Positions 17,743-30,947 are shown, counted from the stretch's first letter. The stretch: 64,000 nucleotides of DNA from Verrucomicrobiota bacterium (GCA_013286145.1 JABDGH010000003.1:1-64000), one strand, 5' to 3'. Program-made: numbers and translations. The notes: generated by a model from the letters alone, not told the origin.

Positions 17743-19539
17743 ATGAATATCATCCAGGCCATTTTGCATGAAATTGAGGTAGGGAAAGCCCGGGCGATTG
17801 CTCGCATTGCCCCCCTCGCCGTAACCCTTCTTGTCGTTGCTCTATTTTACGATTGTGAGGTTTATCATGGGCTGAACGACGCTCAGTCCATGGATAATGC
17901 CCAACTGGCGCGTCAAGTTGCCACCGGATCGGGATTTACCACGAAATTTTTACGCCCTCTTGCACTTGTTCAGCTTAATGAGCATGCCGCCCAAACGACG
18001 GGGAAACTCTTTCCCGCGAATCAATTTCCTGCTGGAACCCCACGTATCATTCCGGATACCTACAATGCGCCAGGTTATCCCTATCTGCTTGCCGGTTGGT
18101 TCCAATTGATCCGCCCTCAATTTGATCAAACGTGGCAAGAGATCGGCACCAAACATATGTACTCGGGAGATATTTTTATCCCCGTGTTCAATCAAATTTT
18201 TATACTTCTGACAGCATTCTTTGTTTTTGGACTGAGCCGTGTTCTTTTTGATGAACGGGTCGCCTGGATATCCCTCATGGCCTTTCTCGGATCGGATATA
18301 ATCTGGCAATATTCGATCACCGCGCTTTCAACCAACGTCCTGATATTTCTGGTCACGGCGTTGCTGTTTGTCTCATTGAAACTTTTTTGTGTGGCGGAAG
18401 ATCATTTTGAAAATGATGAGCCTTTTTGGCCCGCCTGGATTTGGGCCCTTATCGCAAGCCTTCTCCTTGCCGCCGCTTGCCTGACCCGACTGCATCTTTT
18501 GGTTCTCCTGGTACCTCTTCTACTTTTTGTGGCCCTGGTACCGCGAACTAATTTTTTGTTACTTCCACTCGTCGCAATCATAGTGATTGGACTTGTTGTT
18601 CCCTGGTTTTGGCATATGTACGCGGTTTGCGGCAATCCCCTGGGATCTAATCTATCTCAATTGCTCTACGGCGAAGATAGATACAAAGACAATCAGATCT
18701 TTTGCCAGACCAGCATTCCTGGATACGAGCAGATGCTTAAGGGTTTAAGTAGAAAAGAGCTCCTCGGCTTTAGCTGGCACTTTGAACATGGATGGGATCT
18801 CTTGGGATCCAATCCGATGATTCTGCTGTTCGCGGCCAGTATCCTGCATCGATTTAGACGGCGGCGAGTGAATGCATTCCGCTGGTTTATTATCGGCAGT
18901 GCTTTTTGCATTATTGCCGTCAATAACATGGGGACATCCAGCCCTGCAACAATAGGGCCTTGGAATACCCTGGTCGTGCTTTTCCCCGCCATGGTTGTCA
19001 TTGGCAGCGCTTTCTTTTTTATTCTTCTTGATCGCCTGGATCTGCAGCTCTGGCTTCTGAACAATACAGCCATTATTGCGGTGGTGGGGCTTATCACGGC
19101 ACCGCTCATTTTGACCATAAGTGGTCGTAATAATAATACCAGATACTACAATTACCCTCCCTACGTTCCATTTTTTGATAACCAGGTTGCACATTTTGTG
19201 CGCCCCGATGAATGGGTGACTTCGGATATGCCGTGGGCCACCGCCTGGTACGGAGATCGCGCATCACTTTGGCTACCTGATTCGGTCAAGGATTTTGAAA
19301 ATTTCCACGATACCTACTGCCCCACCGGCATTATGCTTCTGACACCCGTCACGTGGGATGCACCCATGAGCAATTTAACCTCGGTTTCTGGTGAATACCA
19401 CGAATGGCTTCCCATTGTTATTGGAGTAAGCCTGCCCCCCTCCTTTCCTCTTCCTGCTTTTACCAATTATTCGGCACAGGCAGCGGATTACTATTTGTGG
19501 AGTGATGTGCCGAGATGGAATGCTCCAGTTATCCGCTAA
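17743..19539 (+). CDS. GT-C-like polytopic membrane protein, probable glycosyltransferase
   Basis: This 598-residue protein has about ten membrane segments. Between the first and second lies a large extracytoplasmic loop beginning GLNDAQSMDNAQLARQVATG, where the acidic residues sit as in GT-C transferases that use lipid-linked sugars. A soluble C-terminal part (about 480-598) follows. It starts 5 bases after the NtrC-like gene and is likely co-transcribed with it. Its base composition looks less GC-rich than its neighbours by eye. The donor and acceptor are unknown, and a non-enzymatic role is possible. Confidence 0.6.
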   Translation: MNIIQAILHEIEVGKARAIARIAPLAVTLLVVALFYDCEVYHGLNDAQSMDNAQLARQVATGSGFTTKFLRPLALVQLNEHAAQTTGKLFPANQFPAGTPRIIPDTYNAPGYPYLLAGWFQLIRPQFDQTWQEIGTKHMYSGDIFIPVFNQIFILLTAFFVFGLSRVLFDERVAWISLMAFLGSDIIWQYSITALSTNVLIFLVTALLFVSLKLFCVAEDHFENDEPFWPAWIWALIASLLLAAACLTRLHLLVLLVPLLLFVALVPRTNFLLLPLVAIIVIGLVVPWFWHMYAVCGNPLGSNLSQLLYGEDRYKDNQIFCQTSIPGYEQMLKGLSRKELLGFSWHFEHGWDLLGSNPMILLFAASILHRFRRRRVNAFRWFIIGSAFCIIAVNNMGTSSPATIGPWNTLVVLFPAMVVIGSAFFFILLDRLDLQLWLLNNTAIIAVVGLITAPLILTISGRNNNTRYYNYPPYVPFFDNQVAHFVRPDEWVTSDMPWATAWYGDRASLWLPDSVKDFENFHDTYCPTGIMLLTPVTWDAPMSNLTSVSGEYHEWLPIVIGVSLPPSFPLPAFTNYSAQAADYYLWSDVPRWNAPVIR

Positions 19540-19548
19540 AGACATTAC

Positions 19549-20364
19549 CTAACTTAAACTCACCTGGCTGATCTTTTTAATTTTCTCTCCAAGAAAGCGT
19601 TCGACCAAACGTGAGAATTGCGCCGGAAGATCGGTCGCACAAATGGTGATTCGGCCTTTCCCGGATCCGGAAGAACGCTTGATCGCGGAAGTTTCCAACG
19701 TCCGGGCAAGGGCAGCGGCAGCGTTTTGAGCGGAATCGACCAAAACCACTTCGGGGCCGAGAATCCGTTGAGCCAGCGGTTTCAACAACGGATAATGTGT
19801 GCAAGCCAGCACCACGGTATCGACTCGCGCTGCTTTCATCGGAGCCAAGTATTCCTCCAGGATAAGATGCGTGGCGGGATGCGAAAGCCAGTCCTCTTCC
19901 ACGAGAGACACGAGGAGCGGCGCGGCGATGGCCGTAATCATCACCTCTGACCGGGATTGGCGCAGCAGGTTTTGATACGCCTCGCTCTGGATCGTTCCAT
20001 GTGTGCCAATAATGCCGATCCGCTGATTACGGGTTGCCGAGAGCGCCGCCTCTACGCCCGGGGCAATCACGCCTATGACCGGGATGTCCGATTCCTTTTG
20101 CAGAACCGCCAGCGCATGGGCCGAAGCGGTATTGCAAGCCACCACCACCGCCTTCACTCCGTGGCTACGCAGGTAAGCCATGTTTTCGCGCGAATACCGG
20201 ATAATCGTATCGGGCGATTTATTGCCGTAAGGAACGCGCGCTGTGTCGCCCAGATAAAGAATGTCCTCTGAGGGCAGCAATTCGCGCATGGCCTGGACGA
20301 CGGTCAACCCGCCAACACCGGAATCGAAGGCGCCTATCGGGCAATCGGAAAGAGACGTATTCAT
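19549..20364 (-). CDS. murI: glutamate racemase
   Basis: This 271-residue protein makes D-glutamate for peptidoglycan. The family landmarks are GAFDSGVGGLTV with the catalytic-loop aspartate, VVACNTASAHA with the first catalytic cysteine, and LACTHYPLL with the second cysteine. Its start overlaps the stop of the amidase gene upstream by 4 bases (ATGA), so the two murein genes are translationally coupled. It ends 9 bases from the convergent GT-C-like gene. Confidence 0.96.
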   Translation of the reverse strand: MNTSLSDCPIGAFDSGVGGLTVVQAMRELLPSEDILYLGDTARVPYGNKSPDTIIRYSRENMAYLRSHGVKAVVVACNTASAHALAVLQKESDIPVIGVIAPGVEAALSATRNQRIGIIGTHGTIQSEAYQNLLRQSRSEVMITAIAAPLLVSLVEEDWLSHPATHLILEEYLAPMKAARVDTVVLACTHYPLLKPLAQRILGPEVVLVDSAQNAAAALARTLETSAIKRSSGSGKGRITICATDLPAQFSRLVERFLGEKIKKISQVSLS

Positions 20365-21881
20365 GGATTACTGGTCGAAGGTGAAGCTGGTGGATTGACG
20401 GTGTTGGTGCCTGATCTCGTACGGCTCGAAACTGGCGGAGAAGTCGATACCGTGGGAGATGTTGGATCGGAACCCGTCGATGATTTTGCCGGCGTGGTGG
20501 GATAAATATTGACCACGGGAGGCTCGTCCGGTTCAGCGGGAGCTTGTTCGGCACCGGGACTGGAAGAAGGGACTGCTGGTTCGTTTAAATTAAGCGGTTT
20601 GCTGGGTATCACCGCTCCGGTGTGAACCACCGCTGAAGTGCCCGGCGTTACATCGGCAGGGGATGTTCCAGAGGGGATTACCTCTTTCTTTGTTTTGCTC
20701 TTTTTCGTCTTGGGCGTTTCCAGCGTGGTGGATGGGGCCACCAACTTCGGTGTCGGATCTGATGAGATAACTGTCCTGCCACTATTCCTGGGAACGCTTG
20801 GATCATGGGACAGACCTGAAGGTGCCACAGATGCCGGGACGATTGTTTTGGACGGTGCGGGTGCCAAATTTTGATCCGGGTTGGAATCCGGCAACGACAT
20901 CCTTTTTCCACCCATCACATTCATATACCTGATCAAACCTCGGGCAATCGCTTCCGCCAATCGCTGCCTATATCCCAAGGTGTTGATTTGCGCCGCCTCC
21001 ATGTGATTGGAAACAAAGCCACCTTCAACTAGGATGGCAGGCAGGATATTTTGTTTGATGACGACAAATCGCGCCCGCTTGACCCCTCGATCCGCCGTGG
21101 TATCGCCCGAATTGAGTTTGATGATTTCCGAGTGAACCATGGAAGCTAATAAAATGTTCAGTGGATCATAGTCATTGCCGGGAAGTTTCTGGATGTCGGA
21201 ACGGGTCAAATAGGCGGAGGATGTGGAAGCTGCCCCGCGCGGTGAAAGACAATAAGTCTCCAATCCCCGCGCCTCCGGTGTGGCCGAATTGAAGTGGATG
21301 CTGACAAAGGCATAATCGGGGTAAAAGGAGGCGATGTGCACCCGCTCGTAGAGATCGACAAAAACATCCGAACGACGCGTAAAAACAGTTTTGATCCCCT
21401 GCCCGCGTAAAATTTTTTCCAGCAAAAAAGCCGTGTCCAACGTGTAATCTTTTTCCGCGCCCAACCTGCTGGTCGCGCCGTTATCCGAACCGCCGTGCCC
21501 CGCATCAATGACCACCCCGCGAATGGCATGACGTCCGGAAACTTCCGTGGGGCGCAGAACTGGTTCAAAAAGTTTAATCACGTCCATGCGCGACACCAAC
21601 AAATCATGATCGCCGTTCTCGATGGGAAAACTCAGGACGTAATGGACTCCATCAAGATATAACTCGCTGGTTCCCGCCTTGAACCTGATCGTATGCTGCG
21701 TATTTCGGCTCTCAAACTCGTTACCCGAAGGCGTTTGGTAGGAAAACCCGTAGAAGTTGCAGAAAGACTGGAGCGTGACGTATTCGCGACCATTGACCGT
21801 GGCTGTCCCCCAATCAAATGCCTGTAGCGGATGCGCCAGGCTGAGACAGAAAAAGGCGAACGCCAGACATGCCTTTGTCAT
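20361..21881 (-). CDS. N-acetylmuramoyl-L-alanine amidase (Amidase_3) with long disordered tail
   Basis: Residues 1-21 are a signal peptide ending LQA. Residues 22-110 resemble a copper-amine-oxidase-N-like stalk domain (VNGREYVTLQSFCNFYG). The catalytic zinc amidase domain covers about 122-320 with VVIDAGHGGSDNG, FVSIHFNSA and the glutamate in LVEGGFVSN. The last 170 residues are rich in Pro, Ser, Thr and Ala with no repeats I can define, and are probably disordered in the periplasm. The enzyme cleaves the bond between MurNAc and the stem peptide. It precedes and overlaps murI. Confidence 0.92.
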   Translation of the reverse strand: MTKACLAFAFFCLSLAHPLQAFDWGTATVNGREYVTLQSFCNFYGFSYQTPSGNEFESRNTQHTIRFKAGTSELYLDGVHYVLSFPIENGDHDLLVSRMDVIKLFEPVLRPTEVSGRHAIRGVVIDAGHGGSDNGATSRLGAEKDYTLDTAFLLEKILRGQGIKTVFTRRSDVFVDLYERVHIASFYPDYAFVSIHFNSATPEARGLETYCLSPRGAASTSSAYLTRSDIQKLPGNDYDPLNILLASMVHSEIIKLNSGDTTADRGVKRARFVVIKQNILPAILVEGGFVSNHMEAAQINTLGYRQRLAEAIARGLIRYMNVMGGKRMSLPDSNPDQNLAPAPSKTIVPASVAPSGLSHDPSVPRNSGRTVISSDPTPKLVAPSTTLETPKTKKSKTKKEVIPSGTSPADVTPGTSAVVHTGAVIPSKPLNLNEPAVPSSSPGAEQAPAEPDEPPVVNIYPTTPAKSSTGSDPTSPTVSTSPPVSSRTRSGTNTVNPPASPSTSNP

Positions 21882-21937
21882 CCTAGTATGAAGCCAAACT
21901 CAGCGACATGCGGCAAGGAAATAGCGGGATTTATCAT

Positions 21938-22036
21938 CCGCCATCCTGAGCTTGTCGAAGTATCTCCAATTATTTTGCTCAAGGGATACTGAAGGAAGGA
22001 ATGGTTTGAGATCCTTCGGCAAGTCCATGATGACGG
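21938..22036. repeat. degenerate palindromic repeat between amidase gene and rRNA terminator
   Basis: The left arm ccgccatcctgagcttgtcg and the right arm gatccttcggcaagtccatg (ending tgatgacgg) are diverged inverted copies of the GTCATCC family. The element is about 99 bases and ends 4 bases before the rRNA operon terminator. It fills most of the gap between the two transcription units. Confidence 0.7.
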
Positions 22037-22040
22037 ACAT

Positions 22041-22079
22041 AAAAAAAGAACCCCGAAGAAGTTTCCTTCCTCGGGGTTC
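22041..22079 (-). terminator. intrinsic terminator of the rRNA operon
   Basis: On the minus strand GAACCCCGAGGAAG pairs with CTTCTTCGGGGTTC (one mismatch) and is followed by a run of seven T. It lies 6 bases beyond the 5S gene and is a textbook rho-independent terminator for the operon. Confidence 0.95.
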
Positions 22080-22084
22080 ATGGT

Positions 22085-22200
22085 ACTGGCAACGACCTAC
22101 TCTCGCACAACCTAGAGATGCACTACCATCGGCGAACGCGCGTTTCACTTCCGTGTTCGGAATGGGAACGGGTGGGGCCACGCTTCTAAGGTCACCAGAC
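22085..22200 (-). rRNA. rrf: 5S ribosomal RNA
   Basis: On the minus strand the gene begins GTCTGGTGACCTTAGAAGCG, contains the conserved CACCCGTTCCCATTCCGAACACGG loop region (seen as fragments), and ends in sequence complementary to its 5' end (helix I). About 116 nucleotides. Boundaries are good to a few bases. Confidence 0.95.
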
Positions 22201-22216
22201 TGCTGCGCAGGGCAGT
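22199..22216. repeat. 18-bp palindromic repeat, copy 1, at the 5S 5' end
   Basis: The sequence actgctgcgcagggcagt here is identical to 25467-25484. It is an imperfect palindrome (actgc/gcagt ends with ctgcgcag inside). The copies sit on either side of 23S, in the 23S-5S spacer and in the tRNA-Ile-23S spacer, where RNA-processing hairpins would be expected. Confidence 0.75.
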
Positions 22217-22285
22217 TAAGCTTCGCCTAAAGCGGAGCTTACCGGTTCTTCGCAGAATTTCTGGTGTCATCTTGATGCGACTTTC

Positions 22286-22298
22286 GGTTTCAAAGAAC
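22286..22298 (-). promoter_or_regulatory. boxA-like motif in the 23S-5S spacer
   Basis: On the minus strand the sequence is GTTCTTTGAAACC. The same GTTCTTTG(A/C)AA core occurs at 25455-25468 and 25866-25878 in the other two spacers, matching the boxA-type antitermination sequences common in bacterial rRNA operons. Confidence 0.5.
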
Positions 22299-22453
22299 AA
22301 GGGGTGTTCCCTGAAAATTATAGGTAAAGGGCCGTTATTTAAAAAACAAACGGCTCGAAAAATAAATACTTACTTTTTGCGAGGCAAACGATCTTGTTGT
22401 TCCCAGCCCAGTGTCTGGCTCCTCCGAAGAGGAAACAAACTTGGGCCGGGCAA

Positions 22454-25305
<2,852 letters not shown>

Positions 25306-25454
25306 AATTGTTCTCTTATTTTGCCCAGGTTGTTAAGGCCCGGGCACTTTCAGACGCCTCAGCATAAAGTTGTATTTACCCGAGCTTTTAGACAGACGCT
25401 GCAGTTACTAGCTGCAGAATCTATAAAAAGACTCAGTTAATTTACTTTACCTAT

Positions 25455-25468
25455 AATTTTCAAAGAAC
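25455..25468 (-). promoter_or_regulatory. boxA-like motif in the tRNA-Ile to 23S spacer
   Basis: Minus strand GTTCTTTGAAAATT. This matches the boxA-like sequence typical of the 16S-23S spacer in many bacteria and lies next to the second 18-bp palindrome. Confidence 0.55.
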
Positions 25469-25484
25469 TGCTGCGCAGGGCAGT
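25467..25484. repeat. 18-bp palindromic repeat, copy 2, upstream of 23S
   Basis: Identical to 22199-22216 (actgctgcgcagggcagt). It abuts the boxA-like motif at 25455-25468. Confidence 0.75.
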
Positions 25485-25586
25485 AAAACACTTGCGTGTT
25501 AGACTGACTTTTGCAGGTTTGCTTTCGGTGCCTGGCTTGTGGCCAACCATTCGAGAGCGAAATCGTTTTATTTTTGGAAGGTGTGC

Positions 25587-25663
25587 TGGTGGGCCTGACT
25601 GGGCTCGAACCAGTGACCCTGCGCTTATCAAGCGCATGCTCTAACCAACTGAGCTACAGGCCC
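25587..25663 (-). tRNA. tRNA-Ile(GAT)
   Basis: On the minus strand GGGCCTGTAGCTCAGTTGGT starts the gene, the anticodon loop is CTTGATAA with anticodon GAT, the T-arm contains GGTTCGAGCC, and the acceptor strand CAGGCCC is followed by A73 and an encoded CCA. It lies between tRNA-Ala and 23S. Confidence 0.97.
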
Positions 25664-25714
25664 TGGTGTTATCTAAATGCTTTCTTTACTTTAGCCTACT
25701 GCCCGGCGCAGGCG

Positions 25715-25787
25715 TGGAGACAAGGGGATTCGAACCCCTGACCTATAGCTTGCAAAGCTACCGCTCTACCAACTGAGCTATGTCCCC
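25715..25787 (-). tRNA. tRNA-Ala(TGC)
   Basis: On the minus strand GGGGACATAGCTCAGTTGGT starts the gene, the anticodon loop is TTTGCAA with anticodon TGC, and the acceptor 3' strand is TGTCTCC plus A73. The third acceptor pair is G-U, the alanine identity element. CCA is not encoded (the sequence continues CGC), unlike the neighbouring tRNA-Ile gene. Confidence 0.97.
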
Positions 25788-27671
<1,884 letters not shown>

Positions 27672-28174
27672 TTCAAACACTTTATTGCTAAAGGATTTGA
27701 TCATTATCAAAGACGTAAGCCTGCGTCCTGCGGCTAGGCAGGAGCAGGTTCTTCTGACCTTATCGGTCAAAACTTTGAGGCCCTGTCGATGTGAGTACTG
27801 ATTTGCATCAGTCTTCATCCGCGCAGGGCTAAGAACTCAACGTTCCGCACAATTCAATCTATTCGCTGTACTTCTTACTTTTGGTTGTCTCCACCGTGTG
27901 ATCTAGCGCGGCTAACAATTTGCGCCACACGGTTCCAGTAAAGTGTTCAAAGATCATAGATGTGCAGTTGGCCTGATACGTCATCCAGTTGAGGCTTTCG
28001 CTTCAACCGACGACGCTTCACCCGTTGTCCGTCTCTTTCATTTTTACCGAAAGACTACTGACTTCCGAGTGATGCCGGAGACAAGTACGCCCATTTTTGC
28101 TTCGCTTAAATCAGCGTAGCGGGCCGTCCTGAAGTCTCAAACTGCACCATCTTCCCCATTTCGGGGTAAGGGTT
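27672..28174 (-). other. rRNA operon leader with boxA-like antitermination site
   Basis: This stretch of about 500 bases between the promoter and 16S contains no gene. On the minus strand TGATCTTTGAACAC at about 27945-27958 resembles the boxA antitermination element, as expected for an rRNA leader. Confidence 0.6.
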
Positions 28175-28202
28175 AACATATCGGAATGAAAAAAATGGTC
28201 AA
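28175..28202 (-). promoter_or_regulatory. rRNA operon promoter
   Basis: On the minus strand TTGACC (-35) is followed by a 16-base spacer and TATGTT (-10). Directly upstream (28203-28240) the sequence is almost pure A/T (TTTTAAAAAAATATGC and more), as in UP elements of rRNA promoters. The predicted start is near 28168. Confidence 0.7.
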
Positions 28203-28267
28203 TAGGTTTTTAAATTATTTTTGCATATTTTTTTAAAAGAAGTTTTTCAGAGGAGAAATGGGTCTGT

Positions 28268-28289
28268 TTTTTGACGGAATTAACGAAAG
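28268..28289. repeat. 22-bp direct repeat, copy 1
   Basis: The sequence tttttgacggaattaacg plus aaag recurs at 29881-29902 with one mismatch in 22 bases. The two copies flank the 28389-29906 membrane protein gene. The surrounding 28203-28388 stretch is AT-rich and holds no gene. Confidence 0.7.
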
Positions 28290-28388
28290 ACAAACAGAAT
28301 GAATGGAATTTTTTTAGGGAAAAATTTTGAATGATATTAAAAACTTATCAAAAAAAGTAGGCGGACATCCCGGGAGTTGCGTACGAAT

Positions 28389-29906
28389 TTATTTTATCAG
28401 AGGTAAAAAGATCGCATCCGTGGTGTTGTGCCAGACTTCGGCCCAACCCGATTCTCCTCTGAGTTTGGGATAAACAGCATCGGCGATGGGGACAAGGATG
28501 GCGTCGGGCGCGGGAGTGGTGAGGAGATTCTGCCAATCACCTTTGCCAAGAAAGAAGCCATCGATGCGGCGGTAGGTTTCCGGGCGATAGACGAGGTCGT
28601 AGCGGCCGTCCATGGAGACACGCATTTGCCCTCGTAATTGCCACATGGCGTAGCTGCCATAGTTGAAGGGGACGAGGAGCTTGCCGCGGATCTTTTGCTG
28701 CTGGAGATAATCGACCGCCTGGACGGGGCAGGAGTTGTCAGGGTAATCGAGCTTGAGCGCATTGGCGTGGAGAATAATCAGGGCCGCATAAAAGGGGATC
28801 AAGAGCAACCCCGAGAGCAAAGCCATGTAGCTGAGTCGATGGACGGGATGGGCGATACTTTGGAGGCGCGGTTCCTGCCGAAAAAGGCCGGGGAGAAGAG
28901 CGGCAACGACAGCAGCAAAGAGAGAGGTATGCCGAGCAGAAGTCATTGATAAACAAATGAATGCACCGATAATGATAATGACAAGACGATCCATTTTAGC
29001 CCACCCGTGACGATAAATCTGGATAACGAGACCAGCGACGGTGCCGAGGAGTAAAAGCTTGTATCCGGGATAGGCCATCAGTTGAGGCCACCACGAAACG
29101 GAAGCCCATTCGTCAAAACCGCGGCGTGTGGTCACGAGGGCGCGCCCGGTGGAGATCCAGAGTTGCCAGCCGAAGGGATTTACCAAGGTGGCGAGGGAGC
29201 ATAAGAAGAAGCGAACAAGCCACTTACGCCAATGGCCTCCATACCATGCCTCAACCATACAAACGCCCAAAAGCCACGCAAGGCCGATGCTGAATCCACC
29301 ATGGAGATTTGCCCAAATGATGATGGTGAGAATATAAAAGAAGGTCGGAATGGGACGGCCGTGTCGTTCACATTGGAACCAGAAGAGCCACAACGCGAAG
29401 AAGATATGCGTGAAGACCATGCAGCGGACGGTCGATTGGAAAGAGGGAAGAAGTGCAAGAAGAATGAGCGCATAAAAAGCTGCGGCGAGAGGTGAGTAGG
29501 TGCGTTGACGCAATCCGGCCCAAACCAGAAGAGTCAGGGTGATGGCCAGGGTGACGAGCTTCATGCCGACGATGGCGCTCGGTCCGCCCCATTGGTAGAG
29601 CGCATAAAAAACGAGGGCGCTGCCCCATTCGTGATCGGCAACGTTTTGGTAATCGGCGAGGTAGCTAAAGGTGTCGCCCGGAGGGAAATGGCCGGTTTCC
29701 CAGAGGGTTTCCCCCAAAGTGAGGCGATGCCAGAGATCGGGATCGGCAGGATTAAAGGCTGTTGCCTCCGCCCAGATTAAAAAAAGGAGATAGCACCAGA
29801 AGAAAATTTTTGCCCAGGGGATCGACACGCGGAACAGCGCACCACAAATCGGTGGGGTTTGAACAGGTTTTTGCGAAGGATTTTTGACGGAATTAACGGA
29901 AGTCAA
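28389..29906 (-). CDS. polytopic membrane protein, GT-C-like, function unknown
   Basis: This 505-residue protein has about ten hydrophobic segments. After the first segment comes an acidic loop PADPDLWHRLTLGE and then ADHEWGSALVFY, a pattern seen in a broad family of uncharacterised GT-C-like membrane proteins. The C-terminal 100 residues are soluble (MSMDGRYDLVYRPETY-like region). The only in-frame start is TTG, which overlaps the stop of the DciA-like gene as TTGA, suggesting translational coupling. A 22-bp direct repeat overlaps the start region and recurs beyond the stop. No specific substrate can be named. Confidence 0.6.
   Translation of the reverse strand: MTSVNSVKNPSQKPVQTPPICGALFRVSIPWAKIFFWCYLLFLIWAEATAFNPADPDLWHRLTLGETLWETGHFPPGDTFSYLADYQNVADHEWGSALVFYALYQWGGPSAIVGMKLVTLAITLTLLVWAGLRQRTYSPLAAAFYALILLALLPSFQSTVRCMVFTHIFFALWLFWFQCERHGRPIPTFFYILTIIIWANLHGGFSIGLAWLLGVCMVEAWYGGHWRKWLVRFFLCSLATLVNPFGWQLWISTGRALVTTRRGFDEWASVSWWPQLMAYPGYKLLLLGTVAGLVIQIYRHGWAKMDRLVIIIIGAFICLSMTSARHTSLFAAVVAALLPGLFRQEPRLQSIAHPVHRLSYMALLSGLLLIPFYAALIILHANALKLDYPDNSCPVQAVDYLQQQKIRGKLLVPFNYGSYAMWQLRGQMRVSMDGRYDLVYRPETYRRIDGFFLGKGDWQNLLTTPAPDAILVPIADAVYPKLRGESGWAEVWHNTTDAIFLPLIK
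29881..29902. repeat. 22-bp direct repeat, copy 2
   Basis: tttttgacggaattaacg followed by gaag; one mismatch to 28268-28289. This copy lies within the 5' coding end of the membrane protein gene and adjoins the DciA-like stop codon. Confidence 0.7.
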
Positions 29907-30634
29907 AATTTGGCGCGGAGCTGGCGGATCGGCAAGCCCACGGCCTTGGAGAGTTTTTGCGCGAGGCCGGAGCGGCGCTGAAGATCAGAGGAGAGAACCG
30001 AGTTGATGCAGCGAAACCAGGCGGTTTGCGTGGCGGGGTCGATTTGTTCGAGGTGCGATTGTTGCGCGGCATCGGCTCCGACAAGTTGCGCCCATACCGT
30101 CTGATAGCGCGCAGGGTTGTGAGTCTGGCGTTTCTCAATATGACCGAGGACGTGGTTGAGTGCCGTGCGTGCAGAGGGAATCGCAGCATTGGCAGACGGA
30201 GGAGTTTCCGATGCTGCGCGAGAAGCTCTAAAATGGATTTTCTCCTCGGCGGTAAGTGCGCGTCCGAGAGCCTCGACGGGAAGATCGTGGATGGCGTTAT
30301 GTTCGTTCTCCTCGGCAAATTGCGCGTAGGTAAGCGCCTCAACGCGCGGACGGAGTTGGCGCAGGAGAAGGTCAACGGGGAGATCGAGTCCAGCCTGGCG
30401 CGCCTGAAGAAGCAGTTGACGCTGGTTCTCAAGCCGGAGTTGGCGGTAACGACGAGTCTCGACAGCGAGGTAAGGCTGACTGGAGGAACCGTCGCCGATC
30501 ACGCGCTGGAGTCCCTTGGCCTCGACACTTCGACGTTGACGCGCCGATTTCAGCGTACGACCCAGGGTTAATTCGCGGTAGGTTTTGAGTTCCTCACGTT
30601 TTTCGCGAGGCTTTTGAAATTCACGCGGAGGCAT
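29903..30634 (-). CDS. DciA-like (DUF721) protein
   Basis: I chose the internal ATG giving MPPREFQKPREKREELKTYR (243 residues); the longer track ORF runs back through the upstream gene. The N-terminal 150 residues are helical, basic and Arg/Gln-rich. The C-terminal 90 residues carry the DUF721 pattern (YQTVWAQLVGADAAQQSHLEQI, TAWFRCINSVLSSDLQRR, IRQLRAKF). DciA is the ancestral loader of the replicative helicase DnaB, which is encoded at 46915 in this window. The protein is longer than typical DciA. It overlaps the DUF971 gene by 14 bases and the membrane protein by 4. The family call is moderately firm; the role is inferred. Confidence 0.65.
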   Translation of the reverse strand: MPPREFQKPREKREELKTYRELTLGRTLKSARQRRSVEAKGLQRVIGDGSSSQPYLAVETRRYRQLRLENQRQLLLQARQAGLDLPVDLLLRQLRPRVEALTYAQFAEENEHNAIHDLPVEALGRALTAEEKIHFRASRAASETPPSANAAIPSARTALNHVLGHIEKRQTHNPARYQTVWAQLVGADAAQQSHLEQIDPATQTAWFRCINSVLSSDLQRRSGLAQKLSKAVGLPIRQLRAKF

Positions 30635-30947
30635 TTTCGTTGAGGGAGCGAAGCTGACGGAAGGTGTAGAGACCCGAATCGTGACCGTCGTTCCAGGTGG
30701 GCTGGAAGGCGTAGCCACCGACGAAACGAAAGTTGCGAAGCTCGAAGCTGTGCGGGCCATAGCTGACGTGGGGACGCTCGACATTGCCCATGACATCGGG
30801 TTCACCGCCACATGCGGCACAGGGGCAGGCGCGACGGAGTTTTTCGAGCGGGATAAAACTTTCCTGGCCATCGCTCCAGATGAAAGCGAGTTCGTCGCCG
30901 ATGGTTTCAGCGCGGAGGGGATGGAGTGTGGAGGGAGCCGGGGTCAT
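30621..30947 (-). CDS. DUF971 (GBBH-like N-terminal domain) protein
   Basis: Starting at MTPAPSTLHPLRAE, the protein has 108 residues. It shows the small beta-rich DUF971 fold with WSDGQESFIPLEKLRRACPCAAC and YAFQPTWNDGHDSGLYTFRQLR; the HD near the end and the cysteines after LRR resemble the metal-binding N-terminal domain of gamma-butyrobetaine hydroxylases. Stand-alone copies occur near Fe-S and ParA/Mrp genes in other bacteria, which I do not see here. The track's extra 24 N-terminal residues run toward a palindromic element and are unlikely. Confidence 0.8.
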   Translation of the reverse strand: MTPAPSTLHPLRAETIGDELAFIWSDGQESFIPLEKLRRACPCAACGGEPDVMGNVERPHVSYGPHSFELRNFRFVGGYAFQPTWNDGHDSGLYTFRQLRSLNENASA

